From positions 88,492,939-88,556,938 of the forward strand of contig NC_089587.1 of assembly GCF_019320115.1 (NCBI RefSeq): a stretch of 64,000 nt of DNA, in the 5' to 3' direction. Positions within the stretch are counted from its first letter, which is position 1, and every line of letters starts with the position of its first letter. The position numbers and the translations under genes are program-made. Below are positions 34,551 through 46,090 of the stretch, one piece after another. Origin of the DNA: Miscanthus floridulus (taxonomy: Eukaryota > Streptophyta > Magnoliopsida > Poales > Poaceae). The notes under the pieces were generated by a model. The model worked only from the letters and a program-made list of their open reading frames with translations. It did not search any database and was not told where the DNA came from.

Positions 34551-34682
34551 CCTGTTCGTTTGGGCTTGTTTGACTTATAAGTCATACTTTTTTAGCTAAT
34601 GAATAGTATTTGTCTCTCGTACCAAATCAGATAACCGTACTGTCAACCATGACTTATCAGCCAAACAAGTCTAAACAAACAG
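34551..34682. mobile_element. MITE of about 132 bp, hAT-like ends
   Basis: The left end CCTGTTCGTTTGGGCTTGTT and right end AACAAGTCTAAACAAACAG are inverted repeats matching at about 17 of 20 positions. They are flanked by AGCGT on both sides (34546-34550 and 34683-34687). The superfamily is uncertain because the duplication may be longer than five bases. Confidence 0.75.
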
Positions 34683-34815
34683 AGCGTAGGCCCTTAGCTA
34701 GATCGATGTTGCACTCCTGTTTCCACTAAAAGAAAGTCATCAAATACTATAATAATCTTCGATCATCGTGTTGTCTCATCACTGTCGGTACTAAACATCC
34801 TAGTGTAACTTGCAA

Positions 34816-34851
34816 GGGGGGTGGGGGGGTGGGGGGGGGGGAGGGGGGTGG
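34816..34851 (+). repeat. G-rich tract with quadruplex potential
   Basis: Runs of 6 or more guanines are separated by single T or A bases (GGGGGG-T-GGGGGGG-T-long G run-A-GGGGGG-T-GG). There are at least four G-runs in about 36 bases, which fits the general quadruplex rule. It is isolated between two MITEs. Confidence 0.8.
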
Positions 34852-34900
34852 CATTGATAAGCGACCATGGATTCAATTTCAAAGGCCTCCTCTTTACTAA

Positions 34901-35130
34901 GGGCCTATTTAGATTCCAAAAAAATTTACGCAGTGTCCGTCACATCGAATCTTGCGGCACATACATGGAGTACTAAATATAGACGAAAAAAACTAATTGC
35001 ACAGTTGAGCGAGAAATCACGAGACGAAACTTTTAAAACTAATTAGTCTATAATTAGACACTAATTATCAAATACAAACGAAAGTGCTATAGTAGTCAAA
35101 ATCCAAAAAATTTTGGATGTAAACGGGGCC
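34901..35130. mobile_element. GGGCC-ended MITE with TAA duplication (230 bp)
   Basis: The terminal inverted repeats are GGGCCTATTTAGATTCCAAA and, at the right, CCAAAATTTTTTGG-type sequence ending AAACGGGGCC. They are flanked by TAA at 34898-34900 and 35131-35133. The inside has the common grass motif CACATCGAATCTT and AATTAGTCTATAATTAG. A three-base TAA/TTA duplication suggests a PIF/Harbinger (Tourist) origin. Confidence 0.85.
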
Positions 35131-35133
35131 TAA

Positions 35134-36780
35134 CATGGGCGCTCTACTGGTGTGCTGTTGAGTACCGAGCTGGGCGACAGCTTGTAAAGCTGTGGGAACG
35201 GAGGCACGGAGCGAGCTGATCCTAGTACGTACAGCAGCTGCGGAGACTTTGATACACACCACTAGGAGGTTTTCCAGTGATGGATCCCCTGTGCTTTTCT
35301 CGGTCACCCTTTGAGGAAAGTAGTATAACAGAGTCCCCGTACTTTGCCAACAAAGATAGAGGAGAAGTGTGTTGTCGCATTAGTTCAGCATTTTTTTTAG
35401 ACGGCCAACAAATCGTCTTATGTAGTGCTGTGTAGTACGTAATTTTGATGACGTGGAGGAAAGAGAAGGTAAAGATCATTGTACCCATAAGCTACTATTT
35501 AAGAATGTTCTTGCACCGTTGCATTATATGAGTTGTTCTAGTTATACAACTCACAATGTTCCTTTGTTCTATGCACAAATTATGAATTAAAGAAAAAATC
35601 TTAATACTACTGGTTGCACTTGGAGGCCACAAATGAAGGCTCCATGGCAGTCCTCACAAGACACGCTACAAAAAGAATTCTAAAAGTTGTTGTGGAAACC
35701 CACAACATTTAGACTTTAATTTGATAGACTCTAATCATCGTCCCAAATAATAGTTATTTAATTGATTTAGATTTCTAGAAAAAAAATTACCCATCTCTCC
35801 ATCATAGAAAATACATAAAGTAACTCCTAACTTTTGCATCTAAAATACCTATTTTAGCTATTACGAAAGATAATTTAGAGTACCCCTAAATTTGCATCTA
35901 AGGTGCACATCTCTATCTTTATGAAAGATAATACAAATAACTCCTAAATTTTATTTTTAACTTACTCACATCTACTATTATGAAAGATAATATAAAGTAA
36001 TGCATTTACTTTGTATCTACATTATTTATGTTTGTTGTTTTAAAATTAAATTGGAATATCCCTCAAATCTAGGGCTAAAATAAATTATTACGGGAATAAT
36101 GCAGTATCCATATAGCACAACATATTATTTTTTTCCAAATTACATGTTTCTACCAATTTAAAATTAGAAGTAGTCACAGATGCTATGTGACACTATATAT
36201 GTAGTAAACATGCATGCATCAAGGTAGATACTTATTTTTTCTAGTTTACTCAATCATTAAAAATTACTCCCTTAGTAAACCATATACAAATGGCACTTAC
36301 AATTCACATTTAATATATTAATACTCTATGACAACATATTTTGTAAGTCATTACTTTAGAAAATTATATATATTGACCGAAATATTATAAAAAAATTAAT
36401 TTCAAGCACTTTCCTACGATTTTATAGGTAGAAATCGTGTTACAAAACTAGTGGCATAAAAGTTGAAAGCCAAAACCTAAACTCGTGATGTCACAAAAAT
36501 GATACAAGAAGAATTGATATAACTTAATCTAAGATTTTAACTAAACGTATAGTAAAAACCATAGAGGTGCAATGCAAAGGACGCAAACAGTTATATGGTA
36601 ATTTGTAAATTTATCAAAGTTCATGGCCAAGATGGTAAAAAGAGATAACTATCGTAGGAATTGTGTTAAGATGTCTAAAGAATAATACTTGGGTGTGCGT
36701 AAAGCAAGCAATGACAATTGTGTTTGCCCTGAGATTCTGAGAATGAACGTTCATCTGCCAAGGTAATCGGATCCTAGTCC
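35134..36780. other. AT-rich intergenic DNA
   Basis: There is no gene. A degenerate tandem repeat of about 59 bp sits at 35803-36040 (listed separately). The remainder is AT-rich non-coding sequence. Confidence 0.4.
35803..36040. repeat. degenerate tandem repeat, four units of about 58-61 bp
   Basis: The units start near 35803, 35864, 35922 and 35981 and share GAAAGATAAT, CTCCTAA(A/C)TTT and GCATCTA phrases. The third unit is 59 bases. Divergence between units is high, so the array is old. Confidence 0.65.
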
Positions 36781-38989
36781 TAGGTGCGTGCTCCCTCACA
36801 GTCTGACGGCAAAGGTCAGCACACGGCGACCTACGCGGCGACGCATATTAGCGCAGACGCGACGCGCGACGCCGGGCGGCACGTGCGCGCGAGCGAGGCC
36901 TCAGGCCTGGCCGAGCAGGGCAGGGCCCCCGGATCGCACGCCCAACGCAATGACGCGTGGGTCCACGCGGCGGAGGCGCCGCCTCGGGGTTAGCGCCAAA
37001 ACAGAGGACGGCGCCTCCTTGGACTGCGTGCCGCTGCAACGGCTACCATCTCAGGCTGTACGGCTGCGTATGCATGCATACATACAGATACAGTCATACG
37101 GAGTATACAATATACAAACCGGGCCCCCCTTGAAGTCGGAGGAGCTGTAAAACTGCATGCGCTGACGGCTGGCGTTGGTTTCAGGTCGAAAATGAAACCT
37201 GCTCATTCAAAGGCAATGGCTGGCTGACAGAGGAAACTGGGAGCTGTAATGTATACCCGAGTACTTCTTCCTTTTGAGAATACACGATGGACGATGGATG
37301 CACAGTCACCACGCGATCGAGTTCGAGTGCAAGGTGAACAGACGGCGGACGACATGGCTCAGCTCACCCGGCTAGGCCAGCTCGAGTTCGACCGGCGGCG
37401 ATGGCTGGCCCTGGCCGCAGCGAGCGAGCGAGCACCCTGCCGCCCTGCCGGTGGATTGGGATTGGATCGACGGGCGTGGGTCGGTGCCCGATGAATGCTC
37501 TCAGTCACGCTCACACGCCCACAGTAGCCACAGTGCACAGGCAGAGGTCACCAATCGGCAGCGCGTGCATCGGATTAAAGAGCCTCACATGCATGCTCTG
37601 TGCTCTCCATCGATCGGCGGTGCACTGTGCACGCGGGGCATGACTCCGCTCCGCTCCGCTCCAATGCGGCGGCGGGTGTCTGTCAGCCGCAGGCAAAAGC
37701 GCGTTCTGCGTCCAGCTAGTCTCTGATGGGAAATCTAGCAAACCCCCTTTTAGGGCCCCTTGGACAGAGCTATGAATAGCAACTGAAGTGGGATTAAGCA
37801 GTTTCGGCTTCGCCTACACCAGTTCTTTCTTTTTACCGGTTTCGGCTTCACTTGACACGTAGCAATAAGAGATAAAGCTATTCGGCAACCACCTTGTTGC
37901 TCGAAAGTAGTCCATATAGACATTAAAATAATCTCTATTAGCCGGCTGAAATACCGTGATACCCGTCTAGTCCACAGTAAAAAGTACCCATAAATTTATG
38001 GACTACCATAGAGAATAAAAAACATTATTTTCTTACTCCCCCTCTCTCTTCTTGTAGTGGCTGATGGATTGAAGATAGATACTTTTTTATCCTCTTTGGG
38101 ACCCATTTTTATAGACTACTTAGTTCATATATATCGTGTGAAGATAACAATAGCTATGGACTGGTTACGTGGATCCTATGTATACGGACTACTTGATCCA
38201 TATAAAGAGATCCTTATTTTTGCGCCGGTTCCTTTTTACCCTTCCCAAAAACAGCTTGTTGCTTTGATGATGCGCAGCAATGTAGCTGGTTCAGTGGAAA
38301 GATTTACTCCAGCGAGCACCCGATAATTTTATGGGTTACCCTAATTTTATTGGAGGAGGGGTAAAGGTATCTAGCGACAGATGGTCAGCAGAGAATCAGA
38401 GGTGACGCGCTTTATCAGGCAGAAAGTGAAACTGCACGGGATGTTTGTCGCTGCTGCCCAGTGAGATCAACCGGCCTAAACTAGTATACTAATCCTGATC
38501 CTGTAGTACCACTAGTTAACTAAATCAACTAATGCTGCGGGGAGATTGCCTAGGTATCCGTAACCAGGTGACACCGTGGGATATGCCGCGTAGGTACGTT
38601 CGTCAACTACTGGAACTTTGCAGGCCTGGATTCTCGGTGGGCTTACAGCGCAGAGCCTGAGAGACCCGGCAACGGATCTTGGTTGCCTGAATTTTAGTTC
38701 GGTTAGTCAGCGACTCAGTGCTCCACTCTATCATCAGCGCGGGCAAATGCTCTCCTATGCTCCTATTGCATTTGCCATCTGCGACCGTCAGCGTCCAGAA
38801 CGAACTTGAGGTCGCAGAAACGACCAGCAGAAAACGGGAGCGTCTCCACGACTTGGAACGTGCGCCAAGGGTTAAATAGCGAACATCGCGCCCAGTGGTT
38901 CGCACGTTATTGCTGCACAGTACTGCAGTGTATAGGGAAAAAAGAAAGTGGTTCGTACATTTGAACTGGATTCCCTTTCCTAGTTTCTA
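36781..38989. other. intergenic DNA with a GC-rich block and no recognised gene
   Basis: The stretch 36781-37740 is GC/CpG-rich, with overlapping frames on both strands but no domain. It could be a promoter remnant. Near 37754 a phrase AGGGCCCCTTGGACAG looks like one end of a hAT-type element, but no matching right end was found. The remainder is plain. Confidence 0.35.
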
Positions 38990-39232
38990 GGGCCTTGTTG
39001 AGATGCAAAATTTTTTGCAAAATGAGTACTGTAGCATTTTGTTGTTATTTGATAATTAGTGTCCCATCATAGTCTAATTAGGCTTAAAAGATTCGTCTCG
39101 CGGATTTCGTCTAAACTGTGTAATTAGTTTTATTTTTTATTTATATTTAATGCTTCATGCATGCGTCCAAAGATTCGATGTGACGGGGATTATGAAAAAT
39201 TTTACAAAATTTTTTGCAAACTAAACTGACCT
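38990..39232. mobile_element. second GGGCC-type MITE, degenerate right end
   Basis: It starts GGGCCTTGTTGAGATGCAAA and ends in TTTTTTGCAAACTAAACTGACC, an inverted repeat with a damaged terminus. It shares the internal phrases CGATGTGACGGGG and TAATTAG with the copy at 34901. The family is common in sorghum and its relatives. The three-base flanks are not a clean duplication. Confidence 0.75.
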
Positions 39233-40515
39233 AGGAGTACGTGATGACGCACCAGCACGATAGCACAGAGGGCACACCACACACAGAGAGACTGACAGAC
39301 GCGCGGGCGGGTGCACACGGTGTCGGTGGGTTCTTCATTCTCCGCATCCCAATCCAAGTGAACTTTCAGCTATGCCAGCCACGCCATGCCATGCGTGATG
39401 CATGTGCAAAAAGTTTCATATAAATGACAGTACCAACAATCAGTTGGATCGAACTCTTCCATGTACTGTACCTGCACGTGCTACTTAGCAGACTCAGCAT
39501 GCATGCCTTGGGGACCCTGGAGCCAGAGGCTCATACATGGTCTGAGCGGGCCCACTCTCATCTCATCTCATGTACTCCCATGGTTTTATATGGAAGCTTC
39601 ATGTACTCCCATGGTTTTACATGATGAGCGAGGTGGTGAACGAGTACACGACGACGCATGCATGATTCCATTCGCTCATGATCTCGTCGCTATCGACCCG
39701 TATCCGGATACATCGCAACATAAATACACCGACACACACACACCGGTCCTGAGCTTTTCTGAGTGAAGTCGACATATTGATAGCCCCTTTCCGGAGGGAA
39801 AGAACTAAAAAAAGAGAGGAAGAAGCATATTTGCATGTGCCCGAGCGCGATGGGATGAGACTTAGAAAAGACCAAAAAAAAAAAGAGGGGAGAAAGTCTT
39901 GAGTTACCAGCAGGGGTTGATGCTTGCCGAAGCTGGATAAAAGAGATGACACCCGACTACTTTTGCCGAGAAGTAAAAGATTTGAGTGAGCTGGGTAAGA
40001 AGGCCCCGTTGCGGAACGGACCATTCTGGCCCTGGAACTATTCCTCGGTAGTACAAATTTGTGTAGGAAATGGTCCGGCTGGGAATCAATCCTAGATAAC
40101 CGAACGGAGTCTAAAGCAGGGAAGGATGGGATTGAGCTTCACCGACGACGGTGAACGGCAAGCCGCTGCCGATCACGCCGGGCGACAACGGGCCTCTTCC
40201 CTCCTCAAGACTTGGAGTCCAACTCCGTTAACAGTCTCCCTGCCTGCCTGCCCGCCCTGGGCAGCTCCCAGTTGGGCCCTTGGGTGGACTCAAGGCCCAG
40301 ACAGGGAGACAGTCAACGGATCCAACACTTTTTTCTCTGTCAATTCGTCGTCTCTTCAGCAGAGACGTTAAATGGGAGAGAGTATATCAAACAAATTATG
40401 CTGCCAGGAGGCTTATAGTATGTGAATTTGAAAATGAGCAACTTAGAGTACCAAGCTTGTCAACTCCAGCTCGTTCTCGCAGGAGTCCACTATTGACATT
40501 TGTTTAGTAAAACAC
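39233..40515. other. intergenic DNA, origin unclear
   Basis: No coding signature was found. Two tandem copies of CATGTACTCCCATGGTTTTA occur at about 39570-39620. The block 39765-40125 differs in composition from its surroundings and has a phrase (GGAACGG..., ending ...CCGAACGG) that could be a decayed MITE or an organelle-derived piece. Neither is proven. Confidence 0.3.
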
Positions 40516-40524
40516 AATTAGTCA

Positions 40525-41210
40525 TTTTTTTCTCGAACACAAGGGAGAATTACGCATCTTTTATATTAAGAAGAAAAAAAAGGTATGAACCCAACACCCC
40601 CCAACCCCAACCCCAAAAAAAAACTACAAAGAAACGCCTCAACACACCCCAGACACATGGCCACACGGCCACAACTAGCCCACATAAAGTAACAAACAAA
40701 AAATTCCAAAACACAAACACACACCTGCTCACAAACAAGGGGTGAACGACCAACGAGCTAAGCAATTAGGCAACACAAAGTATCCGTTTAGTGAACATGG
40801 CTATGCCCTTGGCACCCGCTTGACCCCATAACTTTGCTTCTTCGTGGACTGAAGCTAGGATACCCTGCAGAGTAGGTCAAGACACATAGGTTCCGATGGG
40901 TCCAAAGCGACCAGGCTCCAAGAATAACTAAAGAATGGAGACCCGGCCTATCCTGATCGGCGACAATCTCATTGGATCGGCACCACCAAACTTCAAAGGA
41001 CGACTCAGCTGGTTGGGGAGCGAGGATCTGCGGTCCAAATTTATGTAAGAGCTCAAACCAGGATTGACTAGAGAAGACAAAATAAACTAGCAGGTGGTTT
41101 TCTGTTCTTAATCACACATCAAACATTGCTGGTGATGCTGAAGACCCCATCAAGCAAGACGATTTGCAGTCCAACACTTATTATGCGCGACCAACTACAT
41201 GAAAAAATAT
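40525..41210 (-). mobile_element. 5'-truncated LINE, minus strand
   Basis: The duplication AATTAGTCA is exact at 40516-40524 and 41211-41219. On the minus strand the left part ends in an A-run after TGTTCGAGAAAAAAA, the typical grass LINE 3' end. The right part encodes, with stops, the end of the reverse-transcriptase ORF (SSFEVWWCRSNEIV..., then SLVILGAWSLWTHRN), the zinc-binding tail of plant LINE RTs. Only about 0.7 kb remains, so it is a dead-on-arrival copy. Confidence 0.85.
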
Positions 41211-42083
41211 AATTAGTCACATGTTTGATGCTCGGTCTTAGAGAATCAACCAGTAAAATATAATTTGGATTCGAAATATGAATAAGCATATAGATTGGCA
41301 TGCATATAAGCCTCTAGAATTTTAGTAATAATATAATTAGTCAAATGTCTTATTCATTCCCCAATTCCCAAGAGAAAAAATTAGAAATATGAATGGGTGT
41401 ACAGATTTTAGATTTTATAATTAAGGGTGTTAGTACCATGGCATATTGACATGCATGTGCCTTCTAACTTTTACACGCTAGACCAGACTGATGTCATTCT
41501 CTATTGTGAAAATTTAGTGGTCTCATCCTCCATCCAAATAACAGTTTTGAGTATGGGTTGTAATAAACTTGTAAAAATTGCTGGACCTGTAATTTATAGT
41601 GGTTTTGGCCTAAAAACCATGCTTCCAAAATGGCCTTAAGCCAGGCCCTGACGGATGCAAATCGCGAGGTGCAAAGTCCTGTGGCCCATGCATTAGGGTC
41701 AAGTCGTCTCCACCTGGTGACGACTACCGAGCGCCTCCCCCTGCCGCGGCGCCGCCTTGCGGAGTCGCGATCAACGTCGCTCACGAGAGCGGCTCTTGTG
41801 CTTTGGTCCGCGCCGTGGCCGGCAGCCACTCTCTCCCGTTGTCCCCGCTCACCACCCACCGGTGACCCTCGCTCCGTCTCGGTGAGTCACGCGATGCCTC
41901 CTCTCGTGCGGATTCCTGTCGATTTTTGGGCGCACAACCCCTCCACCATCGGTGGATTCTTATGGCGTGCGGATGTCGATCGTCGGCGTGCGTGTTCGCA
42001 AATCTGGCGGTCGAATCAGCGCCGGCTCACCGTCGATCTGTTACCTTCCCTCACAGCAGGACGCTAACCCTCTCCATTTTTTG

Positions 42084-42290
42084 CCTTTTGTGGATCTTCT
42101 CCCTCGCGGATCCCTGTCGCTCTAGTCCTTTTCGCCCGTGCCCCCCTTCTGGCTGTCTAGCTCCGTTCAGGTGAGTTTATAGGCAACACCTCCTTCTATG
42201 GTGTTTTTTCCTTTTGTGGATCGTCTCCCTCGTGGATCCCTATCGGTCTACTCCTTTTCGGCAGTGGACCCCTTCTGGCTAAGCTCGTCA
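42084..42290. repeat. direct duplication, 126-bp period
   Basis: CCTTTTGTGGATCTTCTCCC at 42084 recurs as CCTTTTGTGGATCGTCTCCC at 42210. The following CTCG(C/T)GGATCCCT and CCCTTCTGGCT phrases are in step. Confidence 0.75.
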
Positions 42291-42312
42291 GCGCTGGCGG
42301 GGCTAAAGAAAA

Positions 42313-42416
42313 GGGGTGTACAGCTCACGACACTCCATAGGGTCGAATCTGGCTCTTCTGGTTGGGGTGTACAGCTCGTGACGCTCCACAGGGTCGAATA
42401 CGGCTCCTTCTGGTTC
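42313..42416. repeat. tandem duplication, 51-bp period
   Basis: GGGGTGTACAGCTC begins at 42313 and at 42364. The rest of each unit (CACTCCATAGGGTCGAAT against CGCTCCACAGGGTCGAAT) is nearly identical. Confidence 0.8.
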
Positions 42417-43486
42417 TGCTTGTGGAAGTAGTCGTTGGCTCTAGCTCCTTCAACCTCTGCTCGTGGAAGTAGGCTTCTGCTCGCAGAAGTAGTGGACTTC
42501 GGGAGCTTCAGGATGACGCCGGACGAGAGCTTGAGGGTGACGCCAACGACCAGGACTCCTTCACGGCTTTAGGATATTAGCGACGGTAGGCTCCTCCCTG
42601 CCTCCCTATCTCAACCTAGTGCACGGCGAAGGTAGGCGAAGGCAACATCGACGGTGTGGGTGTGGCACTGCGGCTACCGTGCTCCTCGCGACAACGGGGC
42701 GTGGCTTTGGCGGGGCAAGTGGGTGAACCGGTAGGGCCCAGTGCGATGGTGGCTGGAGCGAAGGGAGTGGTCGCGGGTCCTATAAAAGGCCGAGTGGCTA
42801 GGGTTGCGGTGCAGGTGAGTGAAGCAGTGAGTCGTGGCCTCCACACGATGCAAAGTGGGTCCTCGTTGTCCGTGGCCAGGCGAGGGTCCATGTGTAGTGG
42901 CAGAGCGGATGAGCGTGTAGAAGAGTGAGAGGGACGCGTGAGAGAGGGAGCATGTCTGCGTGCTGTGAATGCTAGAAGGCCACAACTAGCATGTATGGTA
43001 AAAAGGAAGCCGAAATTGGAGATAATGCTTACCCAAGAACAATCTAGAGATATTCGGGATTACATCCTCAACCGTGAACTGGCTATCATATCCCATGGTA
43101 TTTTTTTTGAAGAGCAAAACTTTATTACTCATTAGGCTCAGCAAGATCGCTGGCCACTAGACCCTCTACGAAGCAAGGTACATCATCCCATGTGGTATTG
43201 ATATTTAGGCTATCTATTTGTCTGCCTTTCTGCATCTTAACATTTGTGCAATGCTAATGCTCTAATGATTTAATTTCCTACAACATCACATTAACTATTG
43301 GTTTATTAATTTCTCTTGGGATTGATCACAAATTTGCTGGTGATGTCCTCAGTACTGATACTTGTGCAGATGAAGCAACTATATTAGACATTGGCTCTGG
43401 TGGATTAAACCTAATTTGGCCTCCCTCCCTCCCTCCAATTCATTTGCTCATTGGTACTTGTTTTCTTTTGTTCAGTTTGACTTAAT

Positions 43487-43791
43487 GCTACAAAAAATTC
43501 GAGGGTGGTGATAAACCCGAACATGAGAGTAGTGGGAGTGGAGAGAACAAGAGAGAGAGAGAGTCAAATAAATGAGAGACAAAAAGTCCCCCTCAACCTT
43601 CCCTCTCCCACCCTTTTATAAGGGAGGTGGGAGGAGAAGTTTTCACCATTGCCCCTAGTGGGTCTTGCATTTATAAAAGGGTCTCTAAGAGCTACAAATG
43701 AGCCCTAAGCATTATCTCACAAGCCCCTATGCTATGTAATTGAGCCCCAAACACATTAATAGCGGTCCCAAACATATTATACACCCCAACA
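43487..43791 (-). repeat. probable LTR fragment, minus orientation
   Basis: The minus strand starts TGTTGGGGTGTATAAT (43791), preceded by a polypurine-like GAGCGGCTAC, as at a 3' LTR edge. The other edge is guessed at TG near 43487. 43792-44401 would then be the inside of the element, but no coding frame is clear there. Confidence 0.4.
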
Positions 43792-44401
43792 GTAGCCGCT
43801 CAACAACCACTCGGCTATTTAGTTTTGCTCGGAAGCACAAGACCTAATAACTGAATACAAGTAAGTGTGGCCCAATTACAACTCAGACCAGGCACACGGC
43901 TCTTGTCTATACAGAGATACTCTCGAGATGATTTTATCTTTGGCTACTCTTCGACTAGTCTTCGGTGGCAACCTTCGCTCAAACATCTGCCACCCTGTCT
44001 TTGGCAGCTTGCTCTTCGTATGGCCTTGAGACCTCAATACCCTTTTTTCATAATAGAGCCTTCATCGAAGACATTGATGTAGTCAAAGTAGACAAAGTAG
44101 TCGACATAGATGGCGTAGTTATAGGTGAACACAACACGTCTTCAATCTTTCACTCACGGGTGCCAGGTGAGGCTTTCATCCTTAGGTGGTTTGATTGTCC
44201 AATGTGCTCCTTGCCAGTCCCTCTTAGCCGACGCTTGTGAGAAATTTTTTTGTGTGCTTGAATTAAACGACATAGGTGCGGTTGATATCATAGATCTCAT
44301 AGATGGAGATCCTCCTGCTCTAATTGATGGTGAAGGCAAAGTCGAACATGCCAATGGCGACCCCATCGCTCCAAATTCATGGCGAAGGTGAATTCAAAGA
44401 T
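43792..44401. other. non-coding stretch, possibly the inside of the preceding LTR element
   Basis: Frames of 70-90 codons are present but show no gag or pol motif. It ends where a Copia-type LTR begins (TGTAAGGATC at 44402). Confidence 0.3.
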
Positions 44402-44752
44402 TGTAAGGATCTAGATGGCTAGAGGGGGCGGTGAATAGCCTATAAAAAATCCTTCTACAATTCACAAATCACTAGAGAAAAGTGGTTAGTACGATAAGTG
44501 ATCCTAATAGCCACTACAAGCACTAGCTCTAGTTCACTCAAGCAAGCTTCTTATACAAGTCTAGTAGCAATTTGAGTTTATCCTAATTACTCCACCACAC
44601 AAGGCTACAAGCTGCACAACTACACTAGAGAGCTAGGCTAGAGAGCAACTAACAACTGTTACTACTTCCAAGAATAACTAGCTACTCTAGAGCTCTTAAT
44701 TACAAGAGAGCTACCACTACTAGTCTACACAAGCAACAAGCACTAAACTAGC
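44402..44752 (-). repeat. Copia-type solo LTR, left part
   Basis: It begins TGTAAGGATCTAGATGGC and has the phrase AGAGGGGGCGGTGAATAG near its edge, like the Sirevirus LTR at 4833. It is cut at 44752 by the Tat element, with CTAGC duplicated, and resumes after 54809. Confidence 0.65.
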
Positions 44753-46090
44753 TGTCGGTGTTTTGGACCGGGGGGTCCTCAACCGACTAGTGAATTTGGA
44801 CTGCGTGCTCCCAGTCTCGGATGGTGATGCAAAGAGACACAAGGTTTATACTGGTTCAGGCAATCGATGCCCTACGTCCAGTCTGAGAGATCGATCTTGT
44901 ATTCCTTATACCGAAGTGCTAGTAGTAGGGGGTTACAAGCACAGTGAAAGAGGGAGCTAATCCCAGGTCTCGGCGAGGTGTCGTGTGGGCTGCTTGAGAC
45001 GTTGCTCTCAGGCGACTGGGTTGTGTATGTGTGTGTGTGTTACAAGGTGTTCTTCCTCGTGTGCCCCCTTAAAATGGCCCAAGTCCTCTCCTTTTATAGC
45101 CTGAAGGGAGGACAAGGACGGTACATGTGCTAACTATATGGTGTCGTGTGAACAGGGGCGGCGTGTCCGGGCCCTGTAGCCTGTTCCTGTGGCGGCGCGG
45201 TCGTCGGAGCGGTACGTCCTTGAGCGCTGGGGCGATGTTCTGGTCACATCCATCCCTGTGCGTCATGGGAGCTCCTGGATTGCCTCGGAGCAGGTGCGGC
45301 GGCCGGGGTGCGGATCGCCGTGGATCGACTGTGGGCGAGGCCGAGGCTCGGTCGGTGCTGAGGCTACACCGTAGAGGGGGGCCTCGGTAGACACGAATCC
45401 TGAGATAGCCGAGACCTTGGTGCACAGTGCCGAGGCCCCGAGAGGGTGGCTGATCCGGCGCGCTGGCTTGGAGGCGGTGATGACCCGAGCCAAGTTGTCC
45501 GCGCAATGTTGTTTTCGAGGTGGGGATCGCAGGGCACAGTGTAGTGTGGGCGCTGATCGTGGGCACAGCGTTAGAACACAGTGGCCGGTAATCCCCGCTG
45601 TGCCTTGTCCCAGCTGGTATGGCGCTGATGCGACCTTAGGTCTCGTCGGCCATTCTGCGGTGTCGAGCCATCGTCCGGCTGAGATTGCGGGAGTGGTTGG
45701 CGTATTAATGGGACACGACGTGCTGTCGGGAGGGTCGGTCGAGGCGGGAGGCGACGGGCTATGGACGAACCGGCCTCGAGCAATACGGAGAATGAGGCCT
45801 CGCGCGAGACGGAGATCGGACTCCTTGCCGAGGCCTTCCGCGAGAGGCCTCGCGCGAGGCAGAGATTGCGCTCCCTGCCGAGGCCTTCTGTGAAAGGCCT
45901 CGCGCGAGGCAGAGATTGCGTTAGGACGCCGAGACCTCCTGTGCGAGGCTCGAGGCAGGGCGGAGAGCCTGGTAGGCTCGGACATAGCCGGTGAGGAGCC
46001 TACGGCTTAGCTTCTAGCTTGCTTTTTTGATGGGATTCAAGTGACCCTTTTGATATTTGCTCTGGGTACCCGGTTCTACGGTACCCGACA
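44753..46090 (-). repeat. 3' LTR of the Tat-like element (1338 bp)
   Basis: It runs from TGTCGGTG (plus edge) to ...TACCCGACA. It is bordered at 46091 by a polypurine-type tract on the minus strand (GGGGGCTCGAGGGCTAC). A GTGT microsatellite lies near 45020-45040. Long frames inside (45417-45893 and antisense) follow GC bias. Confidence 0.9.

Larger units (their letters stand above)
41220..43486. other. region without recognised gene, with short duplications
   Basis: 41640-42080 and 42500-42920 are GC-rich with overlapping frames but no domain. Two local direct duplications are listed separately. Phrases such as the T-run followed by GAAGAGCAAAACTTTATTAC near 43106 resemble retroposon tails, but no element could be delimited. 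Confidence 0.3.

Noticed and set aside
36784..37150. Possible GC-rich gene
   Set aside because: Overlapping short frames on both strands without a domain or splice sites.
37754..38340. Possible hAT element starting AGGGCCCCTTGG
   Set aside because: No matching right terminal repeat or target duplication could be found.
45417..45985. Long overlapping frames on both strands in the Tat LTR
   Set aside because: The same frames recur in the second LTR and have no domain. LTR sequence with GC bias.
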